Shown here: positions 9,121 to 18,704 of the stretch, in pieces
Layout of the letters: every line of letters begins with the position of its first letter
Position numbering within the stretch: the stretch's first letter is position 1
From: an uncultured Alphaproteobacteria bacterium
GTDB taxonomy: Bacteria; Pseudomonadota; Alphaproteobacteria; RF32; CAG-239
Assembly: GCA_944391505.1 (NCBI GenBank)
Contig: CALXTV010000002.1
Span: 1 to 64,000 of the forward strand
Length of the DNA stretch: 64,000 nt
Direction: 5' to 3'
The notes under the pieces: model-generated
What the model was told of the DNA's origin: nothing
Seen by the model: the letters and a program-made list of their open reading frames with translations, nothing else
Databases searched by the model: none
Made by a program: the position numbers and the translations under genes

Positions 9121-10023
9121 TTAGCACGTCTTCTGTGCCAATTCAAGCTTTACAAGCGATGAAAGCTTCTCAAAAGCCTTCTTTTCAATCTGACGGACAC
9201 GTTCGCGGCTGACACCGAATTTGGCACCAATTTCTTCCAGCGTTACCGGTTTTTCGGTCAGCATACGGTTTTTGACAATATACTGTTCGCGCTCACTCAT
9301 TTGCGCCAGACAATCGCGCAAAACTTTGGCTCTGAGAGCATTTTCCTGACGACGACCGAGGTTTTCTTCAATATTCTGACGGCTGTCGACGACAAAATCG
9401 ACCTTTTCTTCATCGCTGTCATCACAAGCCGAAACATTGAGGGATTTGTCACCGCCAAGACGACGGTTCATTTCCACGACGTCTTTCTCGTCGACAACCA
9501 GCTCTTTGGCAATGCTTTTGACAACCGAGGGCTCAAGCTCGCGGTTTTCATAGATGCCCAAACGCGCCTTGATGCGGTTGAGGTTGTAAAACAGCTTTTT
9601 CTGCGCAGCGACGGTACCGATTTTGACCAACGACCATGAACGCAGAATATAATCATTGACGGCGGCCTTAATCCACCAGATGGCATAAGTCGCCAAACGG
9701 ACTTTTTTGCTCAGGTCAAATTTTTTGACCGCCTGCATCAAACCGATATTGGCTTCGGACACGATATCGGCCAGCGGCAGGCCGTAACGGCGATAGGTCA
9801 GCGCAATTTTGGCTGCCAGCCGCAGATGCGACGTGACAAGTTTCTGCGCCGCGGCCAGATTTCCGTTTTCCTTAAAATCACGGATCAGGCGCGTTTCTTC
9901 ATTTTCACTGAGAACCGGAAACTTTTTTATTTTTTCGAAGTACGAGAACAGGCTGTTCTCTTCAATAACCTGAGGCAGATTGCCCGTATTTTTGATTACC
10001 ATAACTTCCGAATTTTGACTCAT
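9121..10023 (-). CDS. rpoH: RNA polymerase heat-shock sigma factor
   Basis: A sigma-70 family protein of 300 residues with regions 2 and 4. Region 2 contains the HLRLAAKIALTYRRYGLP and VRLATYAIWWIKA stretches. The RpoH-box-like QKKLFYNLNRIK identifies it as sigma-32 rather than RpoD or RpoS. Region 4 ends in VSRERVRQIEKKAFEKL, the -35-binding helix-turn-helix. The ATG at 10023 is preferred (AGAAGG upstream) over an in-frame TTG at 10044. Its product should drive heat-shock genes, and a possible target promoter lies before clpB. Confidence 0.93.
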   Translation of the reverse strand: MSQNSEVMVIKNTGNLPQVIEENSLFSYFEKIKKFPVLSENEETRLIRDFKENGNLAAAQKLVTSHLRLAAKIALTYRRYGLPLADIVSEANIGLMQAVKKFDLSKKVRLATYAIWWIKAAVNDYILRSWSLVKIGTVAAQKKLFYNLNRIKARLGIYENRELEPSVVKSIAKELVVDEKDVVEMNRRLGGDKSLNVSACDDSDEEKVDFVVDSRQNIEENLGRRQENALRAKVLRDCLAQMSEREQYIVKNRMLTEKPVTLEEIGAKFGVSRERVRQIEKKAFEKLSSLVKLELAQKTC

Positions 10024-10162
10024 ATATTTCCAACCTTCTTTCAACAGATGCTGTTAATATAATCTAGGGATTGAACAAGAACCTTTCAATATCCCCGAGC
10101 AAAAATATTACGACTTTTGTTTTAGAGAATCAATATAATATTTTATCTTTTCCGGGAAAATT

Positions 10163-10744
10163 TTAATCGTAAATAAATGACAAATTTTCGCCTGGAAGGA
10201 AGTTGATGATGTCTACGACATTGCCTTCGCCGACCGGATAAATCAGGGCATAGACACCGGCAGCACGTCCGTGTCCGAGGCTTTTGCAGAGGCGCAAGTC
10301 GGCATCGTTAAGACCGCGGTTGATCTTGGTCATGATGACGGCATTGGCAACATTGAAATCCTGCTTGGCCGTGAAGCCCTCAACCTTTACCTCGTCAAAG
10401 CGGGAAAGGTTGCGGCGCAGCAGAATATCGCGACGGCGGTCAATGAGCATGGTCGACGGATGTTCGGTCTGATAAGCTTCAATTTTTTCGACGATTTTTT
10501 GCACCAAAAGCGAATCCGAACACTCCGGCCGCGGCGAAGCCTCAACATCAAGCGGCGGCATTTCTTCCGGCGGAAGAATCTCTATCGGCAGTTCATCTTC
10601 GTCAGCCGGAAGTTCGGTATCCGCCGGCGCGGCAGTCTGAGATGTTTCCGCCGAAGCGGGCGAAGCCGTTTCTTCCGTTTCGGCCGCGGCGGCAGGCGCC
10701 GCCAACAGCAGGCATAAGCTCAAGAAAAATCCCAGATTGCACAC
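10163..10744 (-). CDS. Hypothetical exported protein
   Basis: A 193-residue protein with an N-terminal signal peptide (FFLSLCLLLAAPAAAA). A Pro/Glu/Ala-rich acidic linker (about 25-70) follows, then a C-terminal domain with TMLIDRRRDILLRR and GLNDADLRLCKSLGHG. It starts with GTG at 10744, supported by AAAGGA eight bases upstream, and lies 18 bases after asnS, so it is likely co-transcribed. No family recognised; the function is unknown. Confidence 0.7.
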   Translation of the reverse strand: MCNLGFFLSLCLLLAAPAAAAETEETASPASAETSQTAAPADTELPADEDELPIEILPPEEMPPLDVEASPRPECSDSLLVQKIVEKIEAYQTEHPSTMLIDRRRDILLRRNLSRFDEVKVEGFTAKQDFNVANAVIMTKINRGLNDADLRLCKSLGHGRAAGVYALIYPVGEGNVVDIINFLPGENLSFIYD

Positions 10745-10762
10745 GACTTTTATCCTTTACGA

Positions 10763-12151
10763 TCAGAAGTTGATGGAGTTCGGGGTTCTCGGGAACGGAA
10801 TAACATCACGGATGTTGCCGATGCCGGTAACCAACATCATCATTCTCTCAAAACCCAAACCGAAACCGGCATGCGGCACCGATCCGTATTTACGGGAATC
10901 AAGGTACCAGGCATAATCATCCTCATGCATGCCCATCTCGTGAATTTTTTGCACCAAAACATCATAGCGTTCTTCACGCTGTGAACCACCGATAAGCTCG
11001 CCGATACCGGGCACCAGGACGTCCATCGCGGCAACGGTGCGGCCGTCGTCGTTTAAACGCATATAAAAAGCCTTAATCTCCTTCGGATAATCGCGGACGA
11101 TTACCGGGCGTTTGAAATGTTCTTCGGCCAGATACCGCTCGTGTTCGGTCTGCATGTCAATGCCAAACTCCGGCGTATATTCAAATTTGCGGCCGGATTT
11201 TTTCATAATATCGATGGCTTCGGCATAAGTAATACGTGCAAAACCGTTTTCAACAATGTTGTTCAACTTGTCCAAAAGTCCCGGCTCGACAAACTTGTTG
11301 AAAAGCTCGAGATCTTCGGCGCAATGATCCATGACATGTTTGACGCAGCTGCGAACCATGTCTTCGGCCAGATCCATGTCGTCATAAATGTCGGCGAAAG
11401 CCATTTCGGGTTCAATCATCCAAAACTCGGCGGCATGACGCGTGGTATTGGAGTTCTCGGCGCGGAAAGTGGGGCCGAAAGTATAAATGTCGCCCAGCCC
11501 CATGGCATACATTTCGCCGTTGAGCTGGCCGGAAACGGTTAAATGCGCTTCCTTGCCGAAAAAGTCCTTGGAATAGTCAACCTTGCCGTCCTTGGTGCGG
11601 GGCACGTTGTTCAGGTCGAGCGTGGTAACCTGAAACATTTCGCCGGCACCCTCACAGTCGGAACCGGTAATCAGCGGCGTATGGACATAGCGAAAACCGC
11701 GGTCGTGAAAAAACTTGTGAATGGCAAAAGAAAGCTCCGAGCGGACGCGGAAAGCGGCACCGTATTTGTTGGTGCGCGGCCGCAAATGCGCAATGCTGCG
11801 CAGGTATTCGTCGGAATGTTTTTTCTTCTGCAACGGGAAATCTTCGTCGGCAACGTCATAAATTTCAATTTTGTCGGCAACGATTTCATATTTCTGATTG
11901 CCGCCCTTTGATTCGACCAATGCTCCGGTCACGGCCAGAGAGGAGCCGGTCGTGAGCTTTTTAACTTCATTATAATTGGCTAAATTGTTATTGGCAATAA
12001 TCTGAATATTTTTAAGACAGGAGCCGTCACCCAGCTCGATAAACGAAAAATCTTTTGCATCACGGCGGGTTTTGACCCAGCCTTTGACCAGAACCTGTTG
12101 CTCTGGTTTGTCTGCAGCCAACAGGCTTACAACTTTAGTTCTTTTTAACAT
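10763..12151 (-). CDS. asnS: Asparaginyl-tRNA synthetase
   Basis: Class IIb synthetase charging tRNA-Asn. It has an N-terminal OB-fold anticodon-binding domain (about 1-110), class II motif 2 ([20 protein letters not shown]) and motif 3 ([15 protein letters not shown]). It ends in the [13 protein letters not shown] signature typical of AsnRS/AspRS. The ATG at 12151 (GAGGA eight bases upstream) is preferred over an in-frame TTG 15 bases earlier. It is 462 residues long, as usual. Confidence 0.97.
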   Translation of the reverse strand: MLKRTKVVSLLAADKPEQQVLVKGWVKTRRDAKDFSFIELGDGSCLKNIQIIANNNLANYNEVKKLTTGSSLAVTGALVESKGGNQKYEIVADKIEIYDVADEDFPLQKKKHSDEYLRSIAHLRPRTNKYGAAFRVRSELSFAIHKFFHDRGFRYVHTPLITGSDCEGAGEMFQVTTLDLNNVPRTKDGKVDYSKDFFGKEAHLTVSGQLNGEMYAMGLGDIYTFGPTFRAENSNTTRHAAEFWMIEPEMAFADIYDDMDLAEDMVRSCVKHVMDHCAEDLELFNKFVEPGLLDKLNNIVENGFARITYAEAIDIMKKSGRKFEYTPEFGIDMQTEHERYLAEEHFKRPVIVRDYPKEIKAFYMRLNDDGRTVAAMDVLVPGIGELIGGSQREERYDVLVQKIHEMGMHEDDYAWYLDSRKYGSVPHAGFGLGFERMMMLVTGIGNIRDVIPFPRTPNSINF

Positions 12152-12299
12152 CTTAAATTTCCTCAAATATTCATTATTTTATTATTGCCTTTACAGAGCG
12201 TGCCCAATATATAACAGTTATCTTTAATTGTCCAGCATTGACAAATGTTAATCTATGTATAATTATAACTTCAATACTAATTTTTTGCGGAGAAAACAG

Positions 12300-12761
12300 A
12301 TGAAAAAAGCTGCCTTACTGATGATTTTGCCCATGCTGCTGGCGGCAGGCGCCTGCACATCGAGAATCGGCGCCGACCAATATGACACCAATGCCGTCGG
12401 CGAAGTCAACCGTGCGCTCAAAGGAACCGTCGTATCGGTCCGGCAGATTTCGATTGCCAGCGACAGCAGTGCCGGAACGCTTATCGGCGGCGCCGCAGGC
12501 GGTGTGGCCGGTTCAATGATCGGCGGTTCGGACACGGCGCATATTCTAGGCGCCATCGGCGGCGCGGTCGTCGGCGGTATTGCCGGCAATGCCGCACAGG
12601 AAGGATTGTCGTCGCAGAGCGGCTACGAATATGTCATTCAACTCGACAACGGCAGTATGGTTACTGTTTCACAAGGGAACGATGTTCTGCTCAGTCCGGG
12701 ACAAAAATGTATGGTGCTTTACGGAAAACGTGCCCGGGTTGTTCCCTATTACGGAAACTAA
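12300..12761 (+). CDS. Glycine-zipper outer-membrane lipoprotein, SlyB/Pcp-like
   Basis: A 153-residue lipoprotein. The signal peptide ends in the lipobox LLAAGAC, so lipidation on Cys is expected. The middle contains a two-part glycine zipper (GTLIGGAAGGVAGSMIGG, then GAIGGAVVGGIAGNAAQ), the hallmark of the SlyB/Pcp/17-kDa antigen group. A C-terminal beta domain (YEYVIQLDNGSMVTVSQG) follows. GGAG upstream supports the ATG at 12300. Such proteins help stabilise the outer membrane. Confidence 0.85.
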   Translation: MKKAALLMILPMLLAAGACTSRIGADQYDTNAVGEVNRALKGTVVSVRQISIASDSSAGTLIGGAAGGVAGSMIGGSDTAHILGAIGGAVVGGIAGNAAQEGLSSQSGYEYVIQLDNGSMVTVSQGNDVLLSPGQKCMVLYGKRARVVPYYGN

Positions 12762-12763
12762 GA

Positions 12764-12793
12764 CAAAGCCCCTCAACCGAGGGGCTTTGCTTT
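12764..12793 (+). terminator. Rho-independent terminator
   Basis: An 11-bp perfect stem CAAAGCCCCTC/GAGGGGCTTTG with loop AACC, then CTTT. It sits between convergent genes. Confidence 0.85.
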
Positions 12794-12812
12794 AACAGTA
12801 TGTCTGAGCCAC

Positions 12813-13490
12813 TCAGCGGTTTTGCGATGTTGCGGCCAGATGAACAATTTGCGCGTTTATTTTTCTTTTTTCGCGATTGGCCAAAATCATCAACGGCGAA
12901 CGCAGCAGGTTGACCGGAGCCTCACGACGGATTTGTTTCAGCATCAGCCGCGCTTTGGCTTCCAACTCGCGGGAATAAGGCTCGGCCGGCGTACAGCGTG
13001 TGTAGACCGGCGAAGTATTTAAGGCATTCAGCCAATCTTTTTCGCGCACGGGTTCGGCAAACAAAACCGGATCAAAAACCAGTCTTTCGCATTTGGCACT
13101 GTTTTGATAAACAGGCAAATCCAGACACATGGCAACATGATGTTCGCGCCACATCAGGTAGTCGATACCGGCGGCATTGTTTCCGGGCACGCGGGCAACA
13201 ATCAGCGACGGAAGCTTTTCTTTGGCACCGATACCGCGCAGTGCGGCCGGCGCATTCTGCTTCAGTTCATGAAACAAATCATCGCTTATTTCCGATTTAT
13301 CGCACCAGATGTTCAAAGGGTTTTGTCCGAAATCGCGGCGAACCCGAACAGAAAGCAGATACGCAAAGGCACTGCAGGCTTCATTGCGGTGTTGATATTC
13401 GCCATCAGGGAAAAGTTCCCGTTTCAAATGACGGAACGCGGCATCGTATTTTTCAATCTGCCGATAATCCAATTTAAGCGCTTCGGGCAT
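12813..13490 (-). CDS. Protein-glutaminase-like protein, copy B
   Basis: A paralogue of the gene at 13474; both share an ELFP-x2-EY-x2-RN opening. The putative catalytic triad fits the protein-glutaminase (protein deamidase) fold: Cys in NEACSAFAYLL, His in WREHHVAM, and Asp in RLVFDPVLF followed by a Trp in EKDW. Protein-glutaminases deamidate Gln side chains on proteins. The start ATG 13490 has AGGAG eight bases upstream and overlaps the upstream gene by 17 bases; the earlier TTG at 13508 is unlikely. There is no signal peptide. Enzyme activity and target are inferred, not shown. Confidence 0.7.
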   Translation of the reverse strand: MPEALKLDYRQIEKYDAAFRHLKRELFPDGEYQHRNEACSAFAYLLSVRVRRDFGQNPLNIWCDKSEISDDLFHELKQNAPAALRGIGAKEKLPSLIVARVPGNNAAGIDYLMWREHHVAMCLDLPVYQNSAKCERLVFDPVLFAEPVREKDWLNALNTSPVYTRCTPAEPYSRELEAKARLMLKQIRREAPVNLLRSPLMILANREKRKINAQIVHLAATSQNR

Positions 13491-14133
13491 TGCCGCATCT
13501 CCTGACAAGATTACTGGCGTTCGCGTTGCGGCGGCATTTCATCGCCTCCATAAACAACGCCGAATTGCGCGGCTGAAAATGCGTCGAACCGCAATCAACC
13601 CTGCTGACAAACATTTTGGCATGGCTGCTCAAATCCATGGGCGGATCTTTTTCCAGCCAATAGCCGCTGCCGCCGAAAACCGACGTATCTTTCCGGGCTT
13701 CTGTGCCAAACCGGCAGCCGGAAACATTAAAATAGGCCGCGCCACCGGCACTTAAAATCTTTTTCCAGTCTTTTTCAAGGACGGGCGCATTGAAAATTAT
13801 CGGATCAAAAACCAAACGCTCGGTTTTTTTGCTGTCTTTGTAGATTGGCAAATCTATCGCCAGCGCAACGTGATATCCCTCCCATTCGCGTTTGCCCGTG
13901 CCGAGCCCGTTGTCGGTGGTAAACTGCGCCTCAAGCTTTTTGCCGGCCGGCGGCAAACTCCACACTTTAAGCGGCAGCAGGCCTTCGTCTTTGGCCTTTT
14001 CTGCCAGCAGGTGGGCAAAAGCAAAACAGCAGCCGTTGCGATAAGCGTATTCCTCGCGGGGAAAAAGCTCCTGTTTCCAGCGGTTGAATTTTTGGGCATA
14101 GCCGATAACTTTTTCGTAATCCAGTTCGCTCAT
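13474..14133 (-). CDS. Protein-glutaminase-like protein, copy A
   Basis: A 219-residue protein with the same plan as its downstream neighbour: RNGCCFAFAHLL (candidate nucleophile Cys), WEGYHVALAIDLP (His) and RLVFDPIIF (Asp), then EKDWKKIL. The His-to-Asp distance is 22 residues, close to that of the characterised secreted protein-glutaminase. It differs from copy B in its Cys/Gly-rich C-terminal third. No good ribosome site precedes the ATG, so it may be translated by coupling or a weak site. It has no signal peptide. It lies 72 bases after the zeta-like gene on the same strand. Confidence 0.7.
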   Translation of the reverse strand: MSELDYEKVIGYAQKFNRWKQELFPREEYAYRNGCCFAFAHLLAEKAKDEGLLPLKVWSLPPAGKKLEAQFTTDNGLGTGKREWEGYHVALAIDLPIYKDSKKTERLVFDPIIFNAPVLEKDWKKILSAGGAAYFNVSGCRFGTEARKDTSVFGGSGYWLEKDPPMDLSSHAKMFVSRVDCGSTHFQPRNSALFMEAMKCRRNANASNLVRRCGNARSA

Positions 14134-14205
14134 CTTTTAAGAATCGTTTTTCTTATTAAAACACAGAGTTATTTTACCTCTCTTTAGAGCATAAATAAAG
14201 GCTTT

Positions 14206-15090
14206 TCAGCGCGACGAAGCTTCATATTTATATTCCGGGGCGGCAAAAGGACGCAGGCAACCGGCCAGCGCATTGCGAAGCTGGCGTCGCTCAAGCGGAT
14301 TGTCAATGCTTTCGACCCGGGGCAGCAGAAGCTCTCGACGGTGACGAAGTTCGGCATTTTCGGACTTTGTAAGCGGCCGGGAAAACTCCCGCAAAAATAT
14401 CTTCGCCGCGTCATTTTTGCCTAAATTGCTCTCATACAAAATCTTTTTGCTGCCGGGATTGACAATCTGCAAATTAAAACCAGTCCGTTGCAGGTGGCCG
14501 ACAAAAGCCGCATAATATTCTACCATCTTTTTGGATCTCTGCAACGTAAACGAAAAATGTTCGTCCCGGCCGGTTCGGGCACCGACAAAACGCGTCAGCA
14601 TATTCATATCCATTATCCGCTTGGGAACAGCGGTTATCAAAATTTGGTTTCGGTATCCCGACTTGCCAAAGTATTTGTACATTTGGGCCAGCATCGGCCC
14701 GCCCAGCCCGTCGATAGCAACGGAATACGGCATTTGGCGCAGGCGTTCGACCGCACAACCCATAACATCGCCGCCGAAAGCCAAAAAACAACGGTCGGAA
14801 AACGGATCGTCATGCCGGTTAAAACGCTGTGGGCGAACTACTTCGGCAAAATGAGGAGAACGGCGAAAAATCTCGTCTATTGACAGATATACGACGGAAG
14901 CGTCGGCACGGCTTAACGTCTCCAGCAGGCGGGTTTTCCCGGAACCGGGCATGCCATAGGAAAACAAGGCGCGCTTTTCCTCGGCCGGTTTCTTTTCCGA
15001 CGTTTTCTCGGCAACGATTTCCCCGGCCAGAGCATCGGCCTTTTCCGGCCCCCAATCCAGCCAATATGAACCTGTATCTTCGGCAAACAT
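14206..15090 (-). CDS. Zeta-toxin-like P-loop kinase
   Basis: A 294-residue protein with Walker A GMPGSGKT near residue 46. An Asp-containing strand follows (VVYLSIDEIFRRSPHF), where zeta toxins have their catalytic Asp and HPxY-type region. Later come a basic stretch with Arg pairs (ARTGRDEHFSF) and FNLQIVNPG. Zeta/PezT toxins phosphorylate UDP-N-acetylglucosamine. No epsilon-type antitoxin is adjacent; instead two protein-glutaminase-like genes follow on the same strand. AGGA precedes the ATG. It could also be a non-toxic kinase of the same fold. Confidence 0.72.
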   Translation of the reverse strand: MFAEDTGSYWLDWGPEKADALAGEIVAEKTSEKKPAEEKRALFSYGMPGSGKTRLLETLSRADASVVYLSIDEIFRRSPHFAEVVRPQRFNRHDDPFSDRCFLAFGGDVMGCAVERLRQMPYSVAIDGLGGPMLAQMYKYFGKSGYRNQILITAVPKRIMDMNMLTRFVGARTGRDEHFSFTLQRSKKMVEYYAAFVGHLQRTGFNLQIVNPGSKKILYESNLGKNDAAKIFLREFSRPLTKSENAELRHRRELLLPRVESIDNPLERRQLRNALAGCLRPFAAPEYKYEASSR

Positions 15091-15218
15091 CTATTTTATC
15101 CTGAAATTTTTTATACTATAGCATATTTTAGACAAAAATAAAGAAAAAATTACTTGCCAATCTTGTATGTTTTTGTTAAAAGCTCTTTATTACAACGCAT
15201 TTTTAAGTTTTTATTTTT

Positions 15219-15941
15219 ATGGAAAAATATGTATTTTTATTCAAAAGACAGCAGTTTCAATATTTGACAAAGTCTGTTGCTTTAGCCGCAGGCGCTTTTT
15301 TGACAACGGCTGTCGCAACCACGGTTCTTTATCTGTTGACGGGAGAGAAACTCCGGACGCCTTTTTCGGCGCTGACATTTATTTTGTTTTTAATCCCCGG
15401 AACAATGGTTTATTATCGTCATTTAATCTGCCGCCGAATGTCTTTTCGGACGTTTCTGCTGCTGATTGCCCTGACGACTTCGCTGCCGATGGTTCGGATT
15501 GTCGCCAAAACCGGCCTACCGCTGACACTGTTTGCTCTGGCCGCCGCCACCGTATTATTCTTATATACGCTACACCGCGGTATGAGAGTCAGACAAACGC
15601 TCAATATCATCAGCCTGTTTTATCTGATGTTCTTCTGCGTGGCCGCCTGCTCGCTGCTTGAGGCGTTTGTCGCCTTGTTCAACGGCGGCGGACCGTCCCT
15701 GTATGTGACTTTTGCCGTAGCGGCCGTTATCTTCGGAAAAATCAACATTCGCGACATATTTCAATTTCGGCTGCAGCTTCCGGAAGGAACTGCCATGGAA
15801 GAAAAAGAAATAAACAAAGTCGTTGAAGAAACAGCCTTAAATCTGTATTTGAACTTTATAGGCATGATTTTTGTCGTTGATTTTATGAAGTTTGTCGTTA
15901 GAGTGCTGGCCGAAAATCCTAAAAAAAACGCTTCCGAATAG
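15219..15941 (+). CDS. Hypothetical multi-pass membrane protein
   Basis: A 240-residue protein with about six hydrophobic segments: 18-40, 50-66, 78-96, 98-116, 125-150 and a last one near 210-228. A short charged loop (AMEEKEINKVVEE) precedes the last segment. No catalytic motif or family is recognised. The ATG has no clear ribosome site in an AT-rich upstream region. Its stop lies inside a terminator stem shared with the convergent valS. Confidence 0.65.
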   Translation: MEKYVFLFKRQQFQYLTKSVALAAGAFLTTAVATTVLYLLTGEKLRTPFSALTFILFLIPGTMVYYRHLICRRMSFRTFLLLIALTTSLPMVRIVAKTGLPLTLFALAAATVLFLYTLHRGMRVRQTLNIISLFYLMFFCVAACSLLEAFVALFNGGGPSLYVTFAVAAVIFGKINIRDIFQFRLQLPEGTAMEEKEINKVVEETALNLYLNFIGMIFVVDFMKFVVRVLAENPKKNASE

Positions 15942-15955
15942 GAAGCGTTTTTTGT
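15926..15955. terminator. Bidirectional terminator
   Basis: AAACGCTTCC-GAATA-GGAAGCGTTT with an A-run before and a T-run after serves both the membrane-protein gene and the convergent valS. Confidence 0.8.
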
Positions 15956-15956
15956 T

Positions 15957-18599
15957 TTAGAAACCGGCAATGCGTTCCAGAGCAGCCTCTATTTTTGCTT
16001 TGCTTTCCAGGGCTTCCGCCTGACGGCGCTTTTCTTCTTCGACAACTGCGGCCGGCGCCCGTTCGACAAAGTTGGCGTTGCTCAGCTTGCGGGCATAGCC
16101 TTCAAGGTTTTTGTTCAGCCCTTCCAGTTCTTTTTTGAGACGTTCCTTCTCGGCGGCAAAATCAACAACCCCTTTCAGCGGAAGCAAAATGACCGCCTCG
16201 CGGAAAACGCTCTGAACCATGTCTTTACTGATTTCGGCATCGGAAGCAAAACATTCCAGTTTTTCCAAACGTGCCAGCGAGCAGATAATCCGGTTGAACT
16301 CCCGTAAATGAGCGCAGGAGGCCTCATTTCCGTCTTTCAGATAAACCGTCAGTCTGGCGCCCGCGGGAAGATTCATTTCCGCACGCAGGGAACGAACTGC
16401 CGAAATAAAGTCAATGGCCCAGTCAATGTCATTCAGCGCCGCCACATCAATATTTTCTGCCTGCGGCCAGGGATAATTTATCAGTTTGATATCACTCTTG
16501 ACCAGATTATTCCATAACTCGGTGGTAATAAACGGCATAAACGGATGCAAAATAATCAAAATCCGCTTCAGAACCCAGGCGAAAGAAGCACGGGTTTCGG
16601 CCTTTTCTTCCTGATTGTCACCATAGAGAATCGGCTTAATCATTTCGATATACCAATCGCAGAACGAACCCCAGACAAACTGGTAAACCGCGTTGGCCGC
16701 ATCCGAAAAACGGAAAGCGTTGAGATTGTCGGTAACCTCAACAGATGCCTGTTTGGCTTTGGCGATAATCCATTTGTTGACGGCGCTTTTGACTTTGGTT
16801 TCATCAAAATCCGCCGGCAACGCCGCTTCGTTCATCTCTCCGAAACGCGCCGCATTCCAGAGTTTGGTGGCAAAGTTGCGATAACCGGCAATGCGGTTTT
16901 CGCTCATGTTGATGTCGCGACCCTGGGTTTCCATCGCTGCCATAAAGAAGCGCAACGCGTCGGCACCGTATTTTTCGATGGTTTCCATCGGGTCAACGGT
17001 GTTGCCCTTGGACTTGGACATCTTCCGTCCCTGCTCGTCACGTACCAGACCGTGAATATAGCATTTGCGGAACGGAACTTTTTTCATCATGTACATGCTC
17101 ATCATCATCATCCGGGCAACCCAGAAGAAAATGATGTCGAAACCGGTTACCAGAACCGAAGTCGGGTAGAAAGTGTCCAGATATTCGGTTTTGTCCGGCC
17201 AACCCAACGTCGAGAAAGCCCACAAACCGGATGAAAACCAGGTATCCAGAACATCGGTTTCGCGGGTCAGCTCAACAGGTTTGCCATAATGTCTGTCGGC
17301 AGCTGCCTGTGCTTCTTCGACATTTTCTTCGCAGAAAATTTCGCCGTCCGGGCCGTACCAAATCGGCATCTGATGTCCCCACCAAAGCTGGCGCGAGATG
17401 CACCAGGGCTGGATGTTGCGCATCCATTCAAAATAGTTTTTTTCATAAGACTTCGGCACAAACTCCATATCGCCGTTTTCAACCGCTTCGATGGCTTTGA
17501 CGGCCAGTTTCGGCGCATCGACAAACCACTGGTCAGTAAGCATCGGCTCAATAACGACGTTTGAGCGGTCGCCATACGGAATAACCATCGGATGATCTTC
17601 AATCTTTTCCATCAGGCCGAGCTCTTCCAGCTTTTCAATCGTCTTTTGGCGGGCCGTTTGCGTATCCATTCCCGGGAACGGCGTATTTTCGTTGAGCGTG
17701 GCATCCGGATTCAGAATGTTAATCAACGGCAGGTTATGGCGTCTGCCGACCTCAAAGTCATTGAAGTCGTGCGCCGGCGTAATTTTAACCGCGCCGGTGC
17801 CTTTTTCGGGATCGGCATGCTCGTCGCCGATAATCGGAATCGGGCGGTTTACAATCGGAAGAATCGCATTTTTACCGATTAAATGCTTCAGTTTTTCATT
17901 CTCTTTGGAAACGGCAACCGCCGTATCGCCAAACATGGTTTCCGGACGGGTGGTTGCAATATGGATAAACTGTCCCTCCTCGCCTTCAATCGGATATTTG
18001 TAATAATACATTTTGCCGACGGTCTCTTTCTGGACAACTTCCAAATCGGAAACGGCGGTCATGAACTTGGAATCCCAGTTAACCAGCTTCTTGGCTTTGT
18101 AAATCAGTCCGTCTTTATAGAGGTTTACAAAAATTTTGCGTACCGCGCGGCTCAGCCCCTCGTCCATGGTAAAGCGCTCGCGGCTCCAATCGCAGGAAGC
18201 CCCCAAACGGCGCAGCTGTCTGCAAATGGTTCCGCCGCTTTGTTCTTTCCATTTCCAGACGGTTTCGATAAACTTTTCGCGCCCCAGATCGTGACGGGTA
18301 ATTCCCTTCTCGGCCAGATTGCGTTCAACAACCATCTGGGTTGCGATACCGGCGTGATCCATGCCGGGCTGCCAAAGAACCTTCTTGCCGAGCATACGGT
18401 TATAACGAATCAAAATATCCTGCAACGTATCGTCCAGCGCGTGTCCCATGTGCAAAACGCCGGTGACGTTCGGCGGCGGAATAACAATGGCAAAAGCTTC
18501 CTTGTTTTTGCTCATGTCGGGTTTGAAATCGCCGCTGTTTTCCCAATCGGCGTAAATCTTTTCTTCAAAATCCTTCGGGTTATAGTTTTTCTCTAACAT
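15957..18599 (-). CDS. valS: Valyl-tRNA synthetase
   Basis: Class Ia synthetase, 880 residues. It shows the HIGH-type motif PPPNVTGVLHMGHALDD near residue 45, an editing (CP1) domain in the middle, and the KMSKS motif GRKMSKSKGNTVDP. The C-terminal coiled-coil arm unique to ValRS is present (EKERLKKELEGLNKNLEGYA). AAGGA precedes the ATG. It lies downstream of the popZ-like and tolC genes, an order often seen in alphaproteobacteria. Confidence 0.98.
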   Translation of the reverse strand: MLEKNYNPKDFEEKIYADWENSGDFKPDMSKNKEAFAIVIPPPNVTGVLHMGHALDDTLQDILIRYNRMLGKKVLWQPGMDHAGIATQMVVERNLAEKGITRHDLGREKFIETVWKWKEQSGGTICRQLRRLGASCDWSRERFTMDEGLSRAVRKIFVNLYKDGLIYKAKKLVNWDSKFMTAVSDLEVVQKETVGKMYYYKYPIEGEEGQFIHIATTRPETMFGDTAVAVSKENEKLKHLIGKNAILPIVNRPIPIIGDEHADPEKGTGAVKITPAHDFNDFEVGRRHNLPLINILNPDATLNENTPFPGMDTQTARQKTIEKLEELGLMEKIEDHPMVIPYGDRSNVVIEPMLTDQWFVDAPKLAVKAIEAVENGDMEFVPKSYEKNYFEWMRNIQPWCISRQLWWGHQMPIWYGPDGEIFCEENVEEAQAAADRHYGKPVELTRETDVLDTWFSSGLWAFSTLGWPDKTEYLDTFYPTSVLVTGFDIIFFWVARMMMMSMYMMKKVPFRKCYIHGLVRDEQGRKMSKSKGNTVDPMETIEKYGADALRFFMAAMETQGRDINMSENRIAGYRNFATKLWNAARFGEMNEAALPADFDETKVKSAVNKWIIAKAKQASVEVTDNLNAFRFSDAANAVYQFVWGSFCDWYIEMIKPILYGDNQEEKAETRASFAWVLKRILIILHPFMPFITTELWNNLVKSDIKLINYPWPQAENIDVAALNDIDWAIDFISAVRSLRAEMNLPAGARLTVYLKDGNEASCAHLREFNRIICSLARLEKLECFASDAEISKDMVQSVFREAVILLPLKGVVDFAAEKERLKKELEGLNKNLEGYARKLSNANFVERAPAAVVEEEKRRQAEALESKAKIEAALERIAGF

Positions 18600-18704
18600 T
18601 TTTATTCCTTAAATTTCATACTTAAAAAATTTTTCACAACAAAACCGCAAAAAGCCCTCAAGATCCGGCTTGGGGGCAATAAACTTTACAGGTCGGTTCA
18701 GGAC

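Noticed and set aside
11117-11911. Plus-strand frames opposite asnS
   Set aside because: Mirror frames of the synthetase gene without their own start signals.
18650-18700. Terminator between the popZ-like gene and valS
   Set aside because: Only a weak GCC/GGC pairing is visible and no T-run follows on the minus strand.
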